A stretch of 64,000 nt of DNA from Isoetes taiwanensis (taxonomy: Eukaryota; Streptophyta; Lycopodiopsida; Isoetales; Isoetaceae): NCBI GenBank assembly GCA_021234155.1, contig JAJEKV010000039.1, positions 1,176,001 to 1,240,000 on the forward strand, written 5' to 3'. The position numbers and the translations under genes were made by a program. Shown in pieces: positions 1-10,565 of the stretch; the first letter of the stretch is position 1; each line of letters opens with the position of its first letter. The notes under the pieces were generated by a model. That model worked only from the letters and a program-made list of their open reading frames with translations. It was not told the DNA's origin and did no database searches.

Positions 1-385
1 GATTTTATGAAGATTCCTTAATATTCCCTTAGATCTTATGAACATTCCTTAGGTCCTCCAAAATTCCATCAAGATTCGCCTAGAAGCTAAGGAGATTCTA
101 TGTAGATTCTCTTAGCTTCTTGAGATCTTATGAGGATTCCCCTAGATTCCCAAAGATTCACCCAAGAATCCCATAGATTTTGCAAGATTCTATGTAGATT
201 CTCCTAGATTCTCTAAGTTCCTACGAAGACTCCTCCAGATTTCCAAAGATCTTCTTGAGATTCTCTTAGATTCCCTAAGGTTCTATTGAGATTGCTCTAG
301 ATTCCTAAAGATCCTATGAAGATTCCCCTAGATTCCATTAAATTACATAGATTTCGTAAAATCCTAAGGTTCTAAGAAGATTCTT
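1..385. repeat. Degenerate short-period AGATTC-type array
   Basis: The whole stretch is built from variants of AGATTCCNNTAGATT, with AAGATTC, TAGATTC and ATGAAGATTCC recurring every 10-25 bases and no fixed period. It is AT-rich with no credible ORF. It looks like a decayed satellite or microsatellite-derived array that probably continues left of the window. Confidence 0.7.
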
Positions 386-396
386 AGAAACCGATC

Positions 397-1700
397 ATGA
401 AGATACATGAAACTCCGAGTGATATTTCAAACAACAATGAAAGAGATTCAGATGAGACTTTGAGTGAACTCTCCGACAACAATGAGAGTGAATATGGGGG
501 TAAGTCTGGGTGTACACTTGATAATTCAGAGGAAGAGGACACTACTAAATCCGTTATCACTGGTGACATTAGACAACAGCTCGAATGTCCGCCACGTGCT
601 GACCCAAATGGTCCTCGTCTCGATGTTAGAACCAACTAGCCGACCTATACCCACGCCCTCTGCAATGGCTTGGCGCTATGTCGAGGCCAGGATATGCCTT
701 TAATGCAGCCACATACAATCTGATGAAGACTGATCCTACGGCCATATATCAAGTCATCCCAACATACATACTTGCTAAGGATCCTAACTTCCCTCCGACC
801 CACATAAAAGAAATAGACGTAACATGGATGAGCCGACTCGTACAATTCAATGATGGGATAGTTACAAGGCTACCCTTGCATGCACTCCACATGCAATGGA
901 CAATTTTATAGAGTTGCCTCTAGGCCTGACAAAAGATTACCATTGTAGAAATGTGGAACTTACCTGTAGCTCAACATCACCTAGGAGAGGGCAACATCCA
1001 CCTCCCTCTCACATCCACAATGCAGAGTATTGCCAATTGATGGGAGGTTGGTCTCCAGTTTCATGGCATTCCTCAGACATATGTTGCCGATTGCCTCCCA
1101 GTTTGAAACTACATTGATCTAGAGATAGTGATTTAAACTACATTGAAGGAATGCTTGCAGAAAGTTTGGATGCAAGAGTACAAGACTTACAGCACAGATT
1201 TCGATCTCGATTAGTGCAGACACCAACGAGTTCGAACCTTAACTGAAGAGGTAGTAGATGACTTTGGATGCCACCGATGGAGGCAAGCACGACGAAGAGC
1301 AATCCAGACGGATAAACAGGTCAGGAGGTCACATCAACGTGGTCGCTTGTTTGGGTTGAGAACCGTAAGGACCACAGACAAGTCTCGAACAATGGCATCT
1401 ACTCACATATATGTCCATTTGGAGATACTGAACATGATCCATTCACTACGGCTGAAGATCGATCCATGCCTATTTATCCCACACTTTTGATAGAGGCAAC
1501 AAATATGCTTAAATCAGTAGGCATGACATGATCTATTTGGGATTGGACATGAGCAAATGGACGGATTCAACAAACAGTTTCTCCTATTGAGCGTGTGACA
1601 TACCGCTTCATTATATCGCAGGAGGACATGTGGCAACTCATATATCGGCAAAGAATAGAACGCGGTGACTTAGCAAACACACTAATGACCTGTGATTGCA
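397..1700 (+). pseudogene. Degraded coding remnant, family not recognised
   Basis: Several short plus-strand reading frames follow one another with compositions that look once coding. An acidic Ser/Asp/Glu-rich piece lies at 397-639, a piece with IYQVIPTYILAKDPNFPPTH at about 735-795, one containing MWNLPVAQHH near 950-980, and a last piece with RFIISQEDMWQLIYRQRIER near 1600-1660. They lie in different frames and are split by stops, as expected of a decayed gene or retroelement ORF. No motif allowed a family call. A run of A follows at about 1753-1766, so a retroposed origin is possible but unproven. I am fairly confident this is old coding sequence and not confident of its identity. Confidence 0.3.
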
Positions 1701-2555
1701 CTAATAAAAAGATTCCCCTAAGACTTCCCTAAATTTTTGCTTGTTTCAATGTAAAAAAAAAAAAAAACCCCAAAAGCCTTATTTTCTAAGAGTGTTGTGC
1801 CATTTTGGTTTTGAGGGGGGAGAATGGGGGTTTCAAAACTAGAAAGTGGACATGCTTTACAATAAAATCTTCATTTTATGAGTCTATTTATTGAATTTTT
1901 TATGAGAATTTTTTTTCCCTTTTAAAAAATGTAATAATGAAAAATTAGAGTACAAAAATGGCACAGTTCAAAATGTCATATAAAGGGTTTTTGTTAGTTA
2001 AGGTATGAAAAGATTACTCAATGAAGCTGAAACTAGGTTCTTAAACACATCCTTGGTAAATTAAGAATGACATGAGCCTATGACGACATATATGACACCT
2101 TTGATTATCAATAAGTATCAAATGATACCAACGACAAAACCAATGGTAAATAGGAGCTTACCCATCAAGGCCAGAAATGCAACATGAGCTGATGTGGCAG
2201 CACAAAGAAAACTTTACGTATATTTGCTCATAGGCCTAAATAAATACAAGTTCAGAGCTAAAAAGAAAAAACTTTAAATAAAAAGAAGCATGAAGACAAA
2301 AAAAGTGTTAAGGTAGCATTGAATTGAATAGCGTGAAGTCTATTGCAACCCAAAAAAAAAGTTCTAACTTATGTACTACGTTAAGGGCGTTAAGACAAAA
2401 ATTTTGTTAGAGGTGCGTGATGTCTATGATATCATAGACAAATTATTTTCAGAAAGGTAGTGCGCCTATGACACCATAGGCACAAATTTTTTTAGAAAAA
2501 GTTAGAGTCTACGACGGTATAGGCCGAGCCTAATTTTCATTCCAAGGATTAGATA
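1701..2555. other. AT-rich spacer, no gene seen
   Basis: It contains an A-run at about 1753-1766, several oligo-T and oligo-A tracts and no sustained reading frame or recognisable element. Confidence 0.6.
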
Positions 2556-2912
2556 AGGGGTTTGCAGGTTGCCCGATTTCCATCGGGATTTGCAGTAGGG
2601 TTTTGCCATATCTATTTTCCACGATGATTTGCGATATCAGTTTGTAGTAGCAATTTCCCATATTGTTCTTCCGGAGTGATTTTCAGCCGATATTTTGGAG
2701 TGATTTGTGCCAGGGGGATTTGCCATAACAGTTTTTCGGAGCAATTTGAAATCGCGGTTTGCAGTAGCAGTCTGCCAGACTGATTTGTAGTAGCAATTTG
2801 CCATGGCAGTTTCCAGAGCAATTTGCTATAGTCGATTTTTCATAGCAATTCGATAAGCAATTTGCCATAGCGATTTGAAGAACCAGTTTGAAGAAATCGG
2901 TTGAGAAGATTT
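2556..2912. repeat. Degenerate tandem array, GATTTGCAGTAGCAATTTGCCAT type
   Basis: The words GATTTGC, GCAGTAGCA, ATTTGCCATAGCA and GAGCAATTTG recur in varying order roughly every 16-22 bases across the block. The period is irregular. It shares the GATTTG/AGCAATTTG flavour with the array at about 59975-60240. ORFs here, such as the Cys/Asn-rich minus-strand frame, are by-products of the repeat. Confidence 0.6.
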
Positions 2913-3299
2913 GCACCAAAAAAAAAAGCATCTCCAATGTGCAATTTATTAGTGGGAAGCCGATTTGCAATTCTGAATTGCCATCTTATGATTCAGCAGA
3001 GAGAAGCATGCTCCATGAAAATTTGCATAAGCTCATAGCTATGTCGCAATTGAGATTCTTGAAGTCTTTCATTGGAATTTTAAAGTCAATTTTAATGGAT
3101 AGTATCTAAACAGAATTTTTTCGCTACTCAATTTAACACAATATTTGCATAGTAAGAAATTGTGGTTTGAAATTGTTAATATATGACAATCCTCCACCTA
3201 AGCAATATAGGCCACATCATCAAGGTGCTACGGTAGGAATCCTGTTCCCATCCAGTATTCTCTATTCAATATATTGTGCATTATGGTTAAATATTAAGA

Positions 3300-3311
3300 T
3301 GATATCAGAGC
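3300..3311 (+). promoter_or_regulatory. Possible LTR-element primer-binding site
   Basis: TGATATCAGAGC differs by one base from TGGTATCAGAGC, the initiator-Met tRNA complementary site used by many plant LTR elements. The minus-strand sites at about 30649 and 63729 in this window are exact. A short ORF (3338-3520, starting MKEEVGEPPPRFKKW) follows in the position of a gag leader, but no gag motif is visible, so this may be the stump of an LTR element. Confidence 0.3.
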
Positions 3312-3742
3312 GGATGTGAAGATCCAGGGACGTAGTAATGAAGGAAGAAGTAGGAGAACCACCTCCCAGATTCAAGAAATGGAGAAAGAAGAAACCACTT
3401 CAATTGAAGTCTGGATTGAAGATATGTTTTATGAAATTCAAATTGAAAACTCAAGCTTGCATAGCAGCATGCTTTTCTTGTAGGATATCATTGTATGATG
3501 GAGAAGGATTTATGTCCTAGAGGTTGCCTTGGCAGAATGCCATGTAAGAGGACTTGGAATCATGGTTAGCAGTTAGTAGTTAGAAGTTAGCTAACGTCTA
3601 ACAGGTTAGTCTCAGATATACTAACCCCCTTTTTTTGGCCACAATATAAAAAAAAAAACAGATTTGGCCAATTTGATATATGATATTTATTAATTTCAGC
3701 ATGGAGATTACGAACATGACATAGAAATAGCTAAATTCCTAT

Positions 3743-3984
3743 TCTAGCCTACTACTTTTGCTGATATAAGTCAAACCTACATCCCGCTGATATCATATCG
3801 GTTTTCTTTCCTTTACTAAACCATACCTTGGATGTAAAAAGCCTAACCTACTGCATTCTTTACTCTAGCCTACTACCTTTGCTGATACAACTCAAACCTG
3901 CATCCCACTGATATCAAATCAGTCTTCTTTCCTTTATTAAACCATATCTTGGATGTAAAAAGCCCAACCAATTGCATTCTTTTG
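3743..3984. repeat. 121-bp tandem duplication
   Basis: Two adjacent copies begin TCTAGCCTACTAC at 3743 and 3864, a period of 121 bases. They are highly similar through TTGGATGTAAAAAGCC and TGCATTCTTT. No coding potential. Confidence 0.85.
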
Positions 3985-4405
3985 CACTCCCTTCTATTCT
4001 AACTTAAGAATAAAAAAAGAAAGCCTTCTTATTCTTTAACTTCTAATTCTAATCATGGGATAGAAACAAACACGTAGGTTTTTTTTCTGAAATTGGCCAC
4101 CTGTAAATTCTGGGCTGAATTAACTACATTAATCACGCGTTAGAAGTTAGTAGGGTTATTTCACGTTAGTCTAAAGAGTACTAACGAGTTATCTGTTGAC
4201 CATGCTTGAAATGATGCCTCCAGAATTTGATGTCATATAAATTCAAGTTGCGGTCGAAATTACAGACCCCAAGAAGCCTGCTAAGAAGAATCTAGGATTC
4301 GCCAGATTCTATTGCCGTTGACAAGGCTGCAGAAGAATTAAAAGCCAAATATGGCTTTGACAGTGTCGAATTTAAAGCCACAGGTCCGATAAGAGAGAGA
4401 AAGCT

Positions 4406-5125
4406 ATGGACAAACTTCCTGCTGCTGAGGCCATAGAAGCGACCAAGAATGAAGTCGTCAAAATTGTATCAGAAGATCAAAATGGGATCAAAATAGAAGA
4501 AAAGCTCTTATTTGATGACCCATTTCATGCAAATACGACATCTGAGCGAGCCCATGAACACCTACAGATGCCAAGAAATCCAGGGAAAAACCCGAGGCAG
4601 ATGGAGATAGCCACAAGGATGCCATTTAGAGAAGCCCCAGAGATACAAAAATTGGATGCCACAAAAGAAACTGTAGCAGAAGGGCTCGATGGGGTTAAAG
4701 TTGGGCCGCTAAATTGCTCTGCATCTAATAGGATAAAGGCCAATCATCAGAGGAAATTATTTTATGAAGAAGATATCCTAGGTATAGCCATTGGATATGA
4801 TGCTAAGAACGGGGCCTATGAAATTGCCACAGAGGATGGGATTGATGTTCCAAATTTCGAATTAATTGAGGAAGAAAAAGCTTTGATTGAAGATCTAAGA
4901 ATGCCCAGAATATGCAAGGATAAATTTGCCAGTAAAGCTGTTACAAGTGTACAGAATTTCAAGATAAAATTTGAGACTGCAGATGAATTAATCATGCAGA
5001 ACAAAGAAGATAGGGTCGAATTAGAGTCTGATGCACAGGAGTACCAACATATTACAGAACCTAATTCAACCCGCATGCCAATCAATAATGCTGATGCACA
5101 AGTGGATGTTGGAAAGGGTATATGA
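4406..5125 (+). CDS. Hypothetical protein, 239 aa, unrecognised
   Basis: This is a single uninterrupted frame beginning MDKLPAAEAIEATKNEVVKI and ending AQVDVGKGI. The protein is acidic and hydrophilic, rich in Glu, Asp, Lys and Ala, with no visible membrane segment, signal peptide, zinc ligands or catalytic motif. Repeated LPxxxE and IEEEK-like stretches suggest mostly helical or disordered structure. A decayed region just upstream (about 4260-4400) is also lysine/glutamate coding, so the true start may lie further left or in an earlier exon. It could be the gag-like or accessory part of a mobile element, or a gene exon. I do not recognise a family. Confidence 0.35.
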   Translation: MDKLPAAEAIEATKNEVVKIVSEDQNGIKIEEKLLFDDPFHANTTSERAHEHLQMPRNPGKNPRQMEIATRMPFREAPEIQKLDATKETVAEGLDGVKVGPLNCSASNRIKANHQRKLFYEEDILGIAIGYDAKNGAYEIATEDGIDVPNFELIEEEKALIEDLRMPRICKDKFASKAVTSVQNFKIKFETADELIMQNKEDRVELESDAQEYQHITEPNSTRMPINNADAQVDVGKGI

Positions 5126-5514
5126 TATGAGCAATCTAAAGAATGCTCCAAGAATTGGAGTAATGGCACAAAACCACGATTTCGTTATTTTGAAATTATT
5201 CTGCCATTTTGAAATTTACAAATAGTGACAACCCCAATTTCAACAATGTGGAATTGCTCAAGTTACATGTCTAACATGTTCTACCCCAAGTTCTAACATG
5301 TCTCAAATTACAAGTTAACACTTATCACAAGCCAGTATCCACATTCAAGTAGATGTAACTCAAGTAGATAATCACAAGCCAGTACATTCAAGTAGAGTAA
5401 GATACTCATATACTGAAAGTAAGATTACAATGAAAGCACGAATACAATGAAAATGCACTGAAAGTAGAATTGCAGTAAGATTCACATCATAAGATACTCA
5501 TGGACTCTCGTACT
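5126..5514. other. Spacer with short direct repeats
   Basis: CACAAGCCAGTA followed by CATTCAAGTAGA occurs twice, near 5327 and 5372. Otherwise the DNA is AT-rich and non-coding. It lies just beyond the 3' end of the leftward transposase-like gene and could include that element's left terminus, which I could not define. Confidence 0.4.
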
Positions 5515-5991
5515 TTATTTTGCTTGTTCGGCTATCTTTTCTAGTGACTTCAGAACTTCATCCTTCACAGAGATTGGAATCTTCATGCACCCCTTTCTCG
5601 GATCCACCTTGCCCTTTCTGGAGTTCCATGACATGAACACGGATTTTATTTCCACCCATTGGGCTGGATCACTTGCATCATACTTCCATTGCTTATTAAA
5701 ACAATCTTTGTAGCGCTCTTTTTCAGTAATGACTCCTTTTCCACTTACTGAACGCCACCATTCCATACGCACTTTGTTTCTGTTAGGGTTATTAGCTTCC
5801 CTACAAACACTCAAGATGGTATACCCCAACCAAATAGGATAAGTATCTTCATCTGATGGCCTGACGATCAAATATTGGCCGTCCTTCAAATCCATCTTAG
5901 GATTATATGGAGCAAGTCCATAATACTTGGGACGCTCTTTTCTAGGTCCAACATAGTGCTCTTCATCCTCTTCCACCTCCTCTTCATACTC
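5515..5991 (-). pseudogene. C-terminal exon of DUF7869-type transposase-like gene
   Basis: A minus-strand frame of 153 codons plus a short acidic run, ending QAK before a stop. An acceptor-like ATAG precedes GAGTATGAAGAGG at about 5991, so it reads as the last exon after an intron from about 6243. The segment has a compact globular pattern: DGQYLIVRPSDEDTYPIWLG, then WYKD-like and DPAQWVEIKS stretches. That matches my memory of the small C-terminal domain following DUF7869 cores, where a beta-rich 'pfwiG' module is usual. It belongs with the frames at 6241-8536 and 10151-10565. This exon is uninterrupted, but the gene upstream carries a stop and a frameshift. Confidence 0.5.
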
Positions 5992-6240
5992 CTATGTCAT
6001 CAAGTGGATTGGCTGCTGATCAGGTTGGAATTGACCATGATCGAGCCTCCATCGACTTTGAGGTAGCCAATCCTATCGAAGGACGCTACTACTTGTGTCC
6101 AAACTCCCTAAAAGTATATGAATTTGATTCCAATAATTTACAAGTGCTTCATTGCATGCTCTTGTCTCTGGTGCTATGTGTTTATCTGCTAAGGATTTCT
6201 CCCAGTACTTTATATACTCCATTATCCCTTCCATAGTTCG

Positions 6241-7192
6241 TTACAGTCCTTCACTTCTCCTAATGGTTTCATAGCTTTGAGGCTCTCCCGTCAGCACCAT
6301 TGGTTCACCTGCCACATCCTCTTTCCAAATCAATATATCTTTATCTTCCAGTTTCCACACAGGATCTCCAGCCCTCATCTTGTATTGCATTATTGGATTT
6401 CCATTCTTCACCCAAAACTTAAATTGCAATGGAGCACTATGCCCAATAAGGTCTTCACGAGCATAACCTTCTATGAACTCTTTCCAGTCGCAAACTTCTT
6501 GTATCAATGAACCAATAAGAGGAGGTGAAGAACACTGCTTAAATAGCTCCAAAAGCCTCGGATAGGTGGTGACATCAGTTTTCTGCAATTTGATCCTATA
6601 ATGCCCAAACATTGCATCAATGTCTTCGTGAATGTGGCCAGGCATCAAGTAGCCAATACATACCATTTCAAACACTCCAACCCATGTAAGATACGACAAG
6701 TATACAAACAAGTATCTATTTTTATTCTGGCTAGCATAATTGTCAAGTTGCAAGAGTAGCTTTTTGGGTAGTCGGTGCTCCGGTATTGGGTTCACATGAA
6801 TTGAAGGTGCTGGCCCATTCATCCTTCCTATGGTCAAATCCTCTAGTCTCATGAGATCAGTGTCATGCAATGCCTTAAAGAGATGTTGCAATGGCTTACA
6901 AAAATGAACATCTCCATTAAAACCATGTTCCAAATCGCGCAATGCTTTTCGCAATGCTACCAATATGGAAGTTTGGACCATCACCCCATAATTCTAATGT
7001 AAAATGACCGTGATGCACTGCTCCCTGGCCATGAGTTATGAATTCAGCTAGTGATATTTGCAATGGGAAAGTCCTTGCAACAGACTTTGGTATAGCCCTA
7101 AACTGGGGCAAACAGGTTTTTTGCTGATCCATCTTGTCATGAATGACGCATATAAAATTCTCTGGTTCCATTGTAGACAAGCATCTCCATAT
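6241..7192 (-). pseudogene. DUF7869-like DDE core of transposase-like gene
   Basis: Two overlapping minus-strand frames make one domain. The first has ICVIHDKMDQQKTCLPQF, with the D-x-M-D-Q-x-K-T signature. The second has LQLDNYASQNKNR and then GHIHEDIDAMFGHY, equivalent to the D-N-xxx-K-N-R and GHTHEDID signatures of DUF7869 proteins. These acidic residues are plausible DDE-type catalytic positions. A one-base frameshift lies near 6960-6980, between DGPNFHIGSIAKSI and VALRKALRDLEHGFN. A donor-like GTAACG ends the exon near 6243. DUF7869 proteins are abundant in animals, fungi and non-seed plants and probably belong to DNA transposons, though their biochemistry is not established. The gene is non-functional as it stands. 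Confidence 0.6.
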
Positions 7193-8536
7193 CTAGTATG
7201 TTGATCGACATGACATTTGCTCTTTCGTGTGAATTCTCATTTCCTTCCGAACCACTGATCTTTCCACCTCAAGCTTCGACTTCTCGACCTTATCTAACAA
7301 ATTCACGCATATATTGCACTTTGAAAAGTTGTTATATTGCATTCTTTTGACATCTGAAAAATGCTTACTCCAGAGCTTGTTGAAGGCTGATTCTGAAATC
7401 TTGTCTACACCCATTTCCTCTAGAACATTGTTGATCATTTGTAAAATCACTTTTTGTGTGAAATATGCAGGCAACATTCGAACTACTTTCCTGCATCCCT
7501 CTTCATCAGCCGCACTTTTCTGAGGCATACTCTCAGCATGATAGTTAACAAACTTATCGAATAAACTCTGAGCTGCAAGCACTCTGGGGGTTGTCCTCGC
7601 CTTTCCTTGATTACCATGCCAACCTATTTGAGCCCCCCTCTTTTGGTTCCGCCTTAATCTCCACCATGTAGAGGTTGAAATACCTAGTATGGTTGTCATT
7701 GCACTGCTGCATATCCATTTCCCACCAATAGGAAATCCCCTATTCCTGACATCAGGTGACGTCCCAAATGCATCTGCGTCATGAGTTTTCTCCTTGTAGA
7801 TTGATCGGGCTTCCACAAGTTCTTTCACTGTGAATCTACCAAAGCAGTTGTTGGGGCAGCCACAATCCCCCCCTCTGATGGCTTGCATGGTCTCTTCACT
7901 GCAATTGTTAGTATCTTTCACAGTCTGCACCTTTTTCTTCCTTTTCTTCCTCTTCAAGAAGTTGTAGGCCCTTCTTTCTGGTATGGATACATCCAAAGGA
8001 GGTATGGAAGGAATGTCATTTTCATCCACCACCACATTATTTTCTCCAACACGCTCAATTCTTTGAAGCATCCCTTTTCCTATTATCTCAATGGAGTCCA
8101 CTGGCCAGAGCAACAAGGCTGGCAACTCTAAACCACTGTTGATATTATTGCAAGCATAGCAGTGTTTGTCCTTCAGCTTAACACTAAAGTTATGAAGTTG
8201 TATTGAAGAAATGGAGACTCCCACAAAGTCATCACCAATAGTCTGTCCATTATAGCAGTGCATAGGATTCCATAGTATAAGCACACCTTCACCAACAATT
8301 TCTCTATTGCACTGATGATGCAAAATCACTTTCTCATCCTTCCATGTTAATCTGGAAACTACTATTCTTTTTTCCTCATTAGCTCCAGGTGGGTTTTTAA
8401 TATTTTTTGCATTCGCTTCAGGTGGCTGTTCATTCTTATTTGTATTAATCTCTTCCACATCCATGTAATCGGCATCATTCTTCTCTGCTCGAGGTTCTTG
8501 GTCACAGGGTTCCCCAGCACTAGCTTCATGAGAAAT
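7193..8536 (-). pseudogene. Central exon of transposase-like gene: DUF8039-like module plus Cys-rich region
   Basis: The long minus-strand frame opens after an acceptor (TTTTCAG before ATTTCTCATGAAGC, about 8536). Residues in order: an acidic linker; a DUF8039-like module (VGEGVLILWNPMHCYNG through LPALLLWPVDSIEI); a basic KRKKRKKKVQ stretch; a Cys cluster GGDCGCPNNCFGRF; a FPIGGKWICSSAM stretch; and then ESAFNKLWSKHFSDVKRMQY with SKCNICVNLLDK. The last pattern is the usual lead-in to a DUF7869 core. A single TAG at 7193-7195 separates this frame from the core, which continues in the same frame. Everything else is open for more than 440 codons, so decay is recent or mild. Confidence 0.55.
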
Positions 8537-8668
8537 CTGAAAATTAGAAGAAAGGTTGAGGAAAACATAGTATTGTATGCAATAACAATAAATGAAAGCG
8601 CGACACGTATGGACCATAATTTTGTAAAATACATAAGAAAGTTATATTAATTTACCAAATACAGATAT

Positions 8669-8685
8669 GTCGCGTTGGGCGCGAC
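8669..8685. repeat. GC palindrome in intron
   Basis: GTCGCG-TTGGG-CGCGAC is a perfect 6-base stem with a 5-base loop inside AT-rich DNA. It is the leftmost member of the palindrome family dispersed over 8.6-18.8 kb. Confidence 0.6.
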
Positions 8686-8865
8686 TCATACAAAAGTATC
8701 CAATATTTCTGTTTGTGACATAACAGGTTTAGACACGTCAGAAGATATCCCATTTCGTAGCACATTTCCAATTTTGTATTTGCTGAATCAGTACAAATAT
8801 CATTTCGCCATTCTAATCTCTGCAGTTTTTTTTTTTTTTTTGCTCAATGTGTTATCAAACCAGTT

Positions 8866-9342
8866 TAATGCATGTCAATGCTACCAACGGAGTTCTTGTG
8901 TACGAGCGAGGCTTGGCCTTGAGCCTCACCAGGGTCTGGGACATGGCACTTCACAGAGATATCCCGAAAGCCACACTATTCAGGGATTTCCATAAATTGG
9001 TCCACAAGTTCGACCATCTCCTCCCTATTTCTAAGGAGAGAGATGGATGTGGAAGTGTAGTGCAGCAAGTGGCAGGCTTAACAGAAGCCGAATTCAATGC
9101 CCAAATAGCAGAAGTAGTCCTCTATACAGCTGCATCTAATGGCATTACATTTGTTTTGAGCTATTTCTTAATCCTAAAAGCTAGACAAAGAAACTGTTAG
9201 AGAGTTTGAGGACCTACCATTGGAGGCCAAAATGAACTGCCTGCTGATGATGACAAATCTGGATCCAGATAGACTACATTACATCGTACAGAGGACAGTA
9301 ATTATTGATCCTACACCACTGCTACCAGTCTTACCAGAATAG
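8866..9342 (+). pseudogene. Coding remnant, plus strand, unrecognised
   Basis: After an acceptor-like CCAG a frame reads VNATNGVLVYERGLALSLTR and continues through FDHLLPISKERDGCG and LTEAEFNAQIAEVVLYTAAS. The reading shifts by one base near 9170 and then runs EFEDLPLEAKMNCLLMMTNL to a stop after LLPVLPE. It is strongly coding in style: helical, with a balanced composition. It lies inside what should be an intron of the leftward transposase gene, on the opposite strand. I do not recognise the family. It may be a third gene of the same transposon or an inserted gene fragment. Confidence 0.35.
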
Positions 9343-9442
9343 CTTCTATAAAGCTCTGTTGTATAAATTGTTTGGAATAAAAAACTATTTTACTTTCACA
9401 ATTTGTCAACTGTGGTTAGATTATTTCTAGTTTTTTGTTCTT

Positions 9443-9795
9443 CTCGCGCTGAGCACGAGTCTTTTCTTCTCGCACTGTGTGCGAGAGATTAATATGTTCT
9501 ATAAAACATTTGTAGAAATGGGATAAGAAACATATCTAAAAGTGTCTTATAGAAAACCATATTAACTTCTCGCGCCAGTCGCAAGAAAACTGCAGTTTGT
9601 TAAAATTTATTTCTTATAAAAGATAGATCAGTACACTATAGCCAGTGAAATATATAGATGATGAGGATGCTTGCTGCGAGCGAGTGAGTCTACTCAAGGA
9701 AACGAGACATGTCTAAAAGTGTTTCATAGAAAACCATATTACCTTCTCGTGCTACGCGCGATTGAACTCCAGTTTGTTAAAGTTCATTTCTTAGT
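9443..9795. repeat. Pair of ~90-bp direct repeats with GC palindromes
   Basis: Two related copies lie at about 9525-9614 and 9702-9795, offset by 177 bases; both contain TCTAAAAGTGT, ATAGAAAACCATATTA and CAGTTTGTTAAA. Each carries a GC palindrome variant near its middle. Two more palindromes precede them: CTCGCGCTGAGCACGAG (9443) and TCTCGCACTGTGTGCGAGA (9468, perfect 8-base stem). Confidence 0.75.
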
Positions 9796-10150
9796 TAAAT
9801 TTACTATACATATTACATTTAATTAATTAACCCATCCAAGCCCCTCTGCTGGCATCTATAAATTTCAGAATAGTTCATGGAGCAAATGATGGAATCCACA
9901 TGTTCTGGAGCCGGTGGCAAGGTAGATCAACAATTGCAATTAGAACAGGATGTGATCGGATTGCGGGACATGACTAATGCGCTGCCACTGAGAGGAACTC
10001 ATATTTATAGCATGAGCAATACAATAGCACCATTATTGTGTAGCCATACGAGTATGCATGTGAGTAGCACATGAAAAGGTGACACGTGAAATATGCTACA
10101 GTAGCTACAGTAAAGAGCAACAGTACAACAGTAAAATTTTCAGTACATAC

Positions 10151-10565
10151 CTCTCTGAGTAGTGGTGTTGGCCAAGCCGAGAAACTCCCTAGTGATTCTT
10201 CAAGTGTTTCTTTTTCTGCATGTGGTCTTTGTAATGGATGAGTGGCAGCAAAGCAGTCTGTCAATCTAATTCTAATATAATCAGGTCCCAAGGGCACTCC
10301 ATGGCATGCTGTAGTTGGTGCCATGTTATCAACAATGCCCTTGCCAATGACATCTTTCCTGTTTTTTGCTAACAAGAAGCATGCTTCTCCGATGGAAAAT
10401 CTCATTTCTCCTGCTTGATTTCTCATTTCCTCGACCTGCAAAGCTTTGTTAATTATGTTGCACAAGTCATGGTGCCTCAATCCACTCGCTTGATAGAAGA
10501 ACTACCTGAGATATGGCAGCCTGATCCAGCGCTTCAGCAAGCTTCCTTCTTGGCAACATCCCAAA
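10151..10565 (-). pseudogene. Upstream exons of transposase-like gene with first DUF8039-like module
   Basis: Two minus-strand exons are visible. One ends ALDQAAISQ before a GTAGTT donor at about 10508. The second begins after TTTGCAG at about 10443 and ends at GAGAG followed by GTATGTAC at about 10151. The second holds GEACFLLAKNRKDVIGKGIV, then HGVPLGPDYIRIRLTDCFAA and SLGSFSAWPTPLL. The GVPLG...V...W-P pattern is that of DUF8039 modules found in plant transposon proteins. It is a second copy of the module at about 8130-8300, so the protein carried two in tandem. No intact start codon is assignable. Confidence 0.5.

Noticed and set aside
2612-2970. Cys/Asn-rich minus-strand ORFs over the 2.6-2.9 kb block
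   Set aside because: They arise from translating the GATTTGCAGTAGC tandem array; no independent coding evidence.
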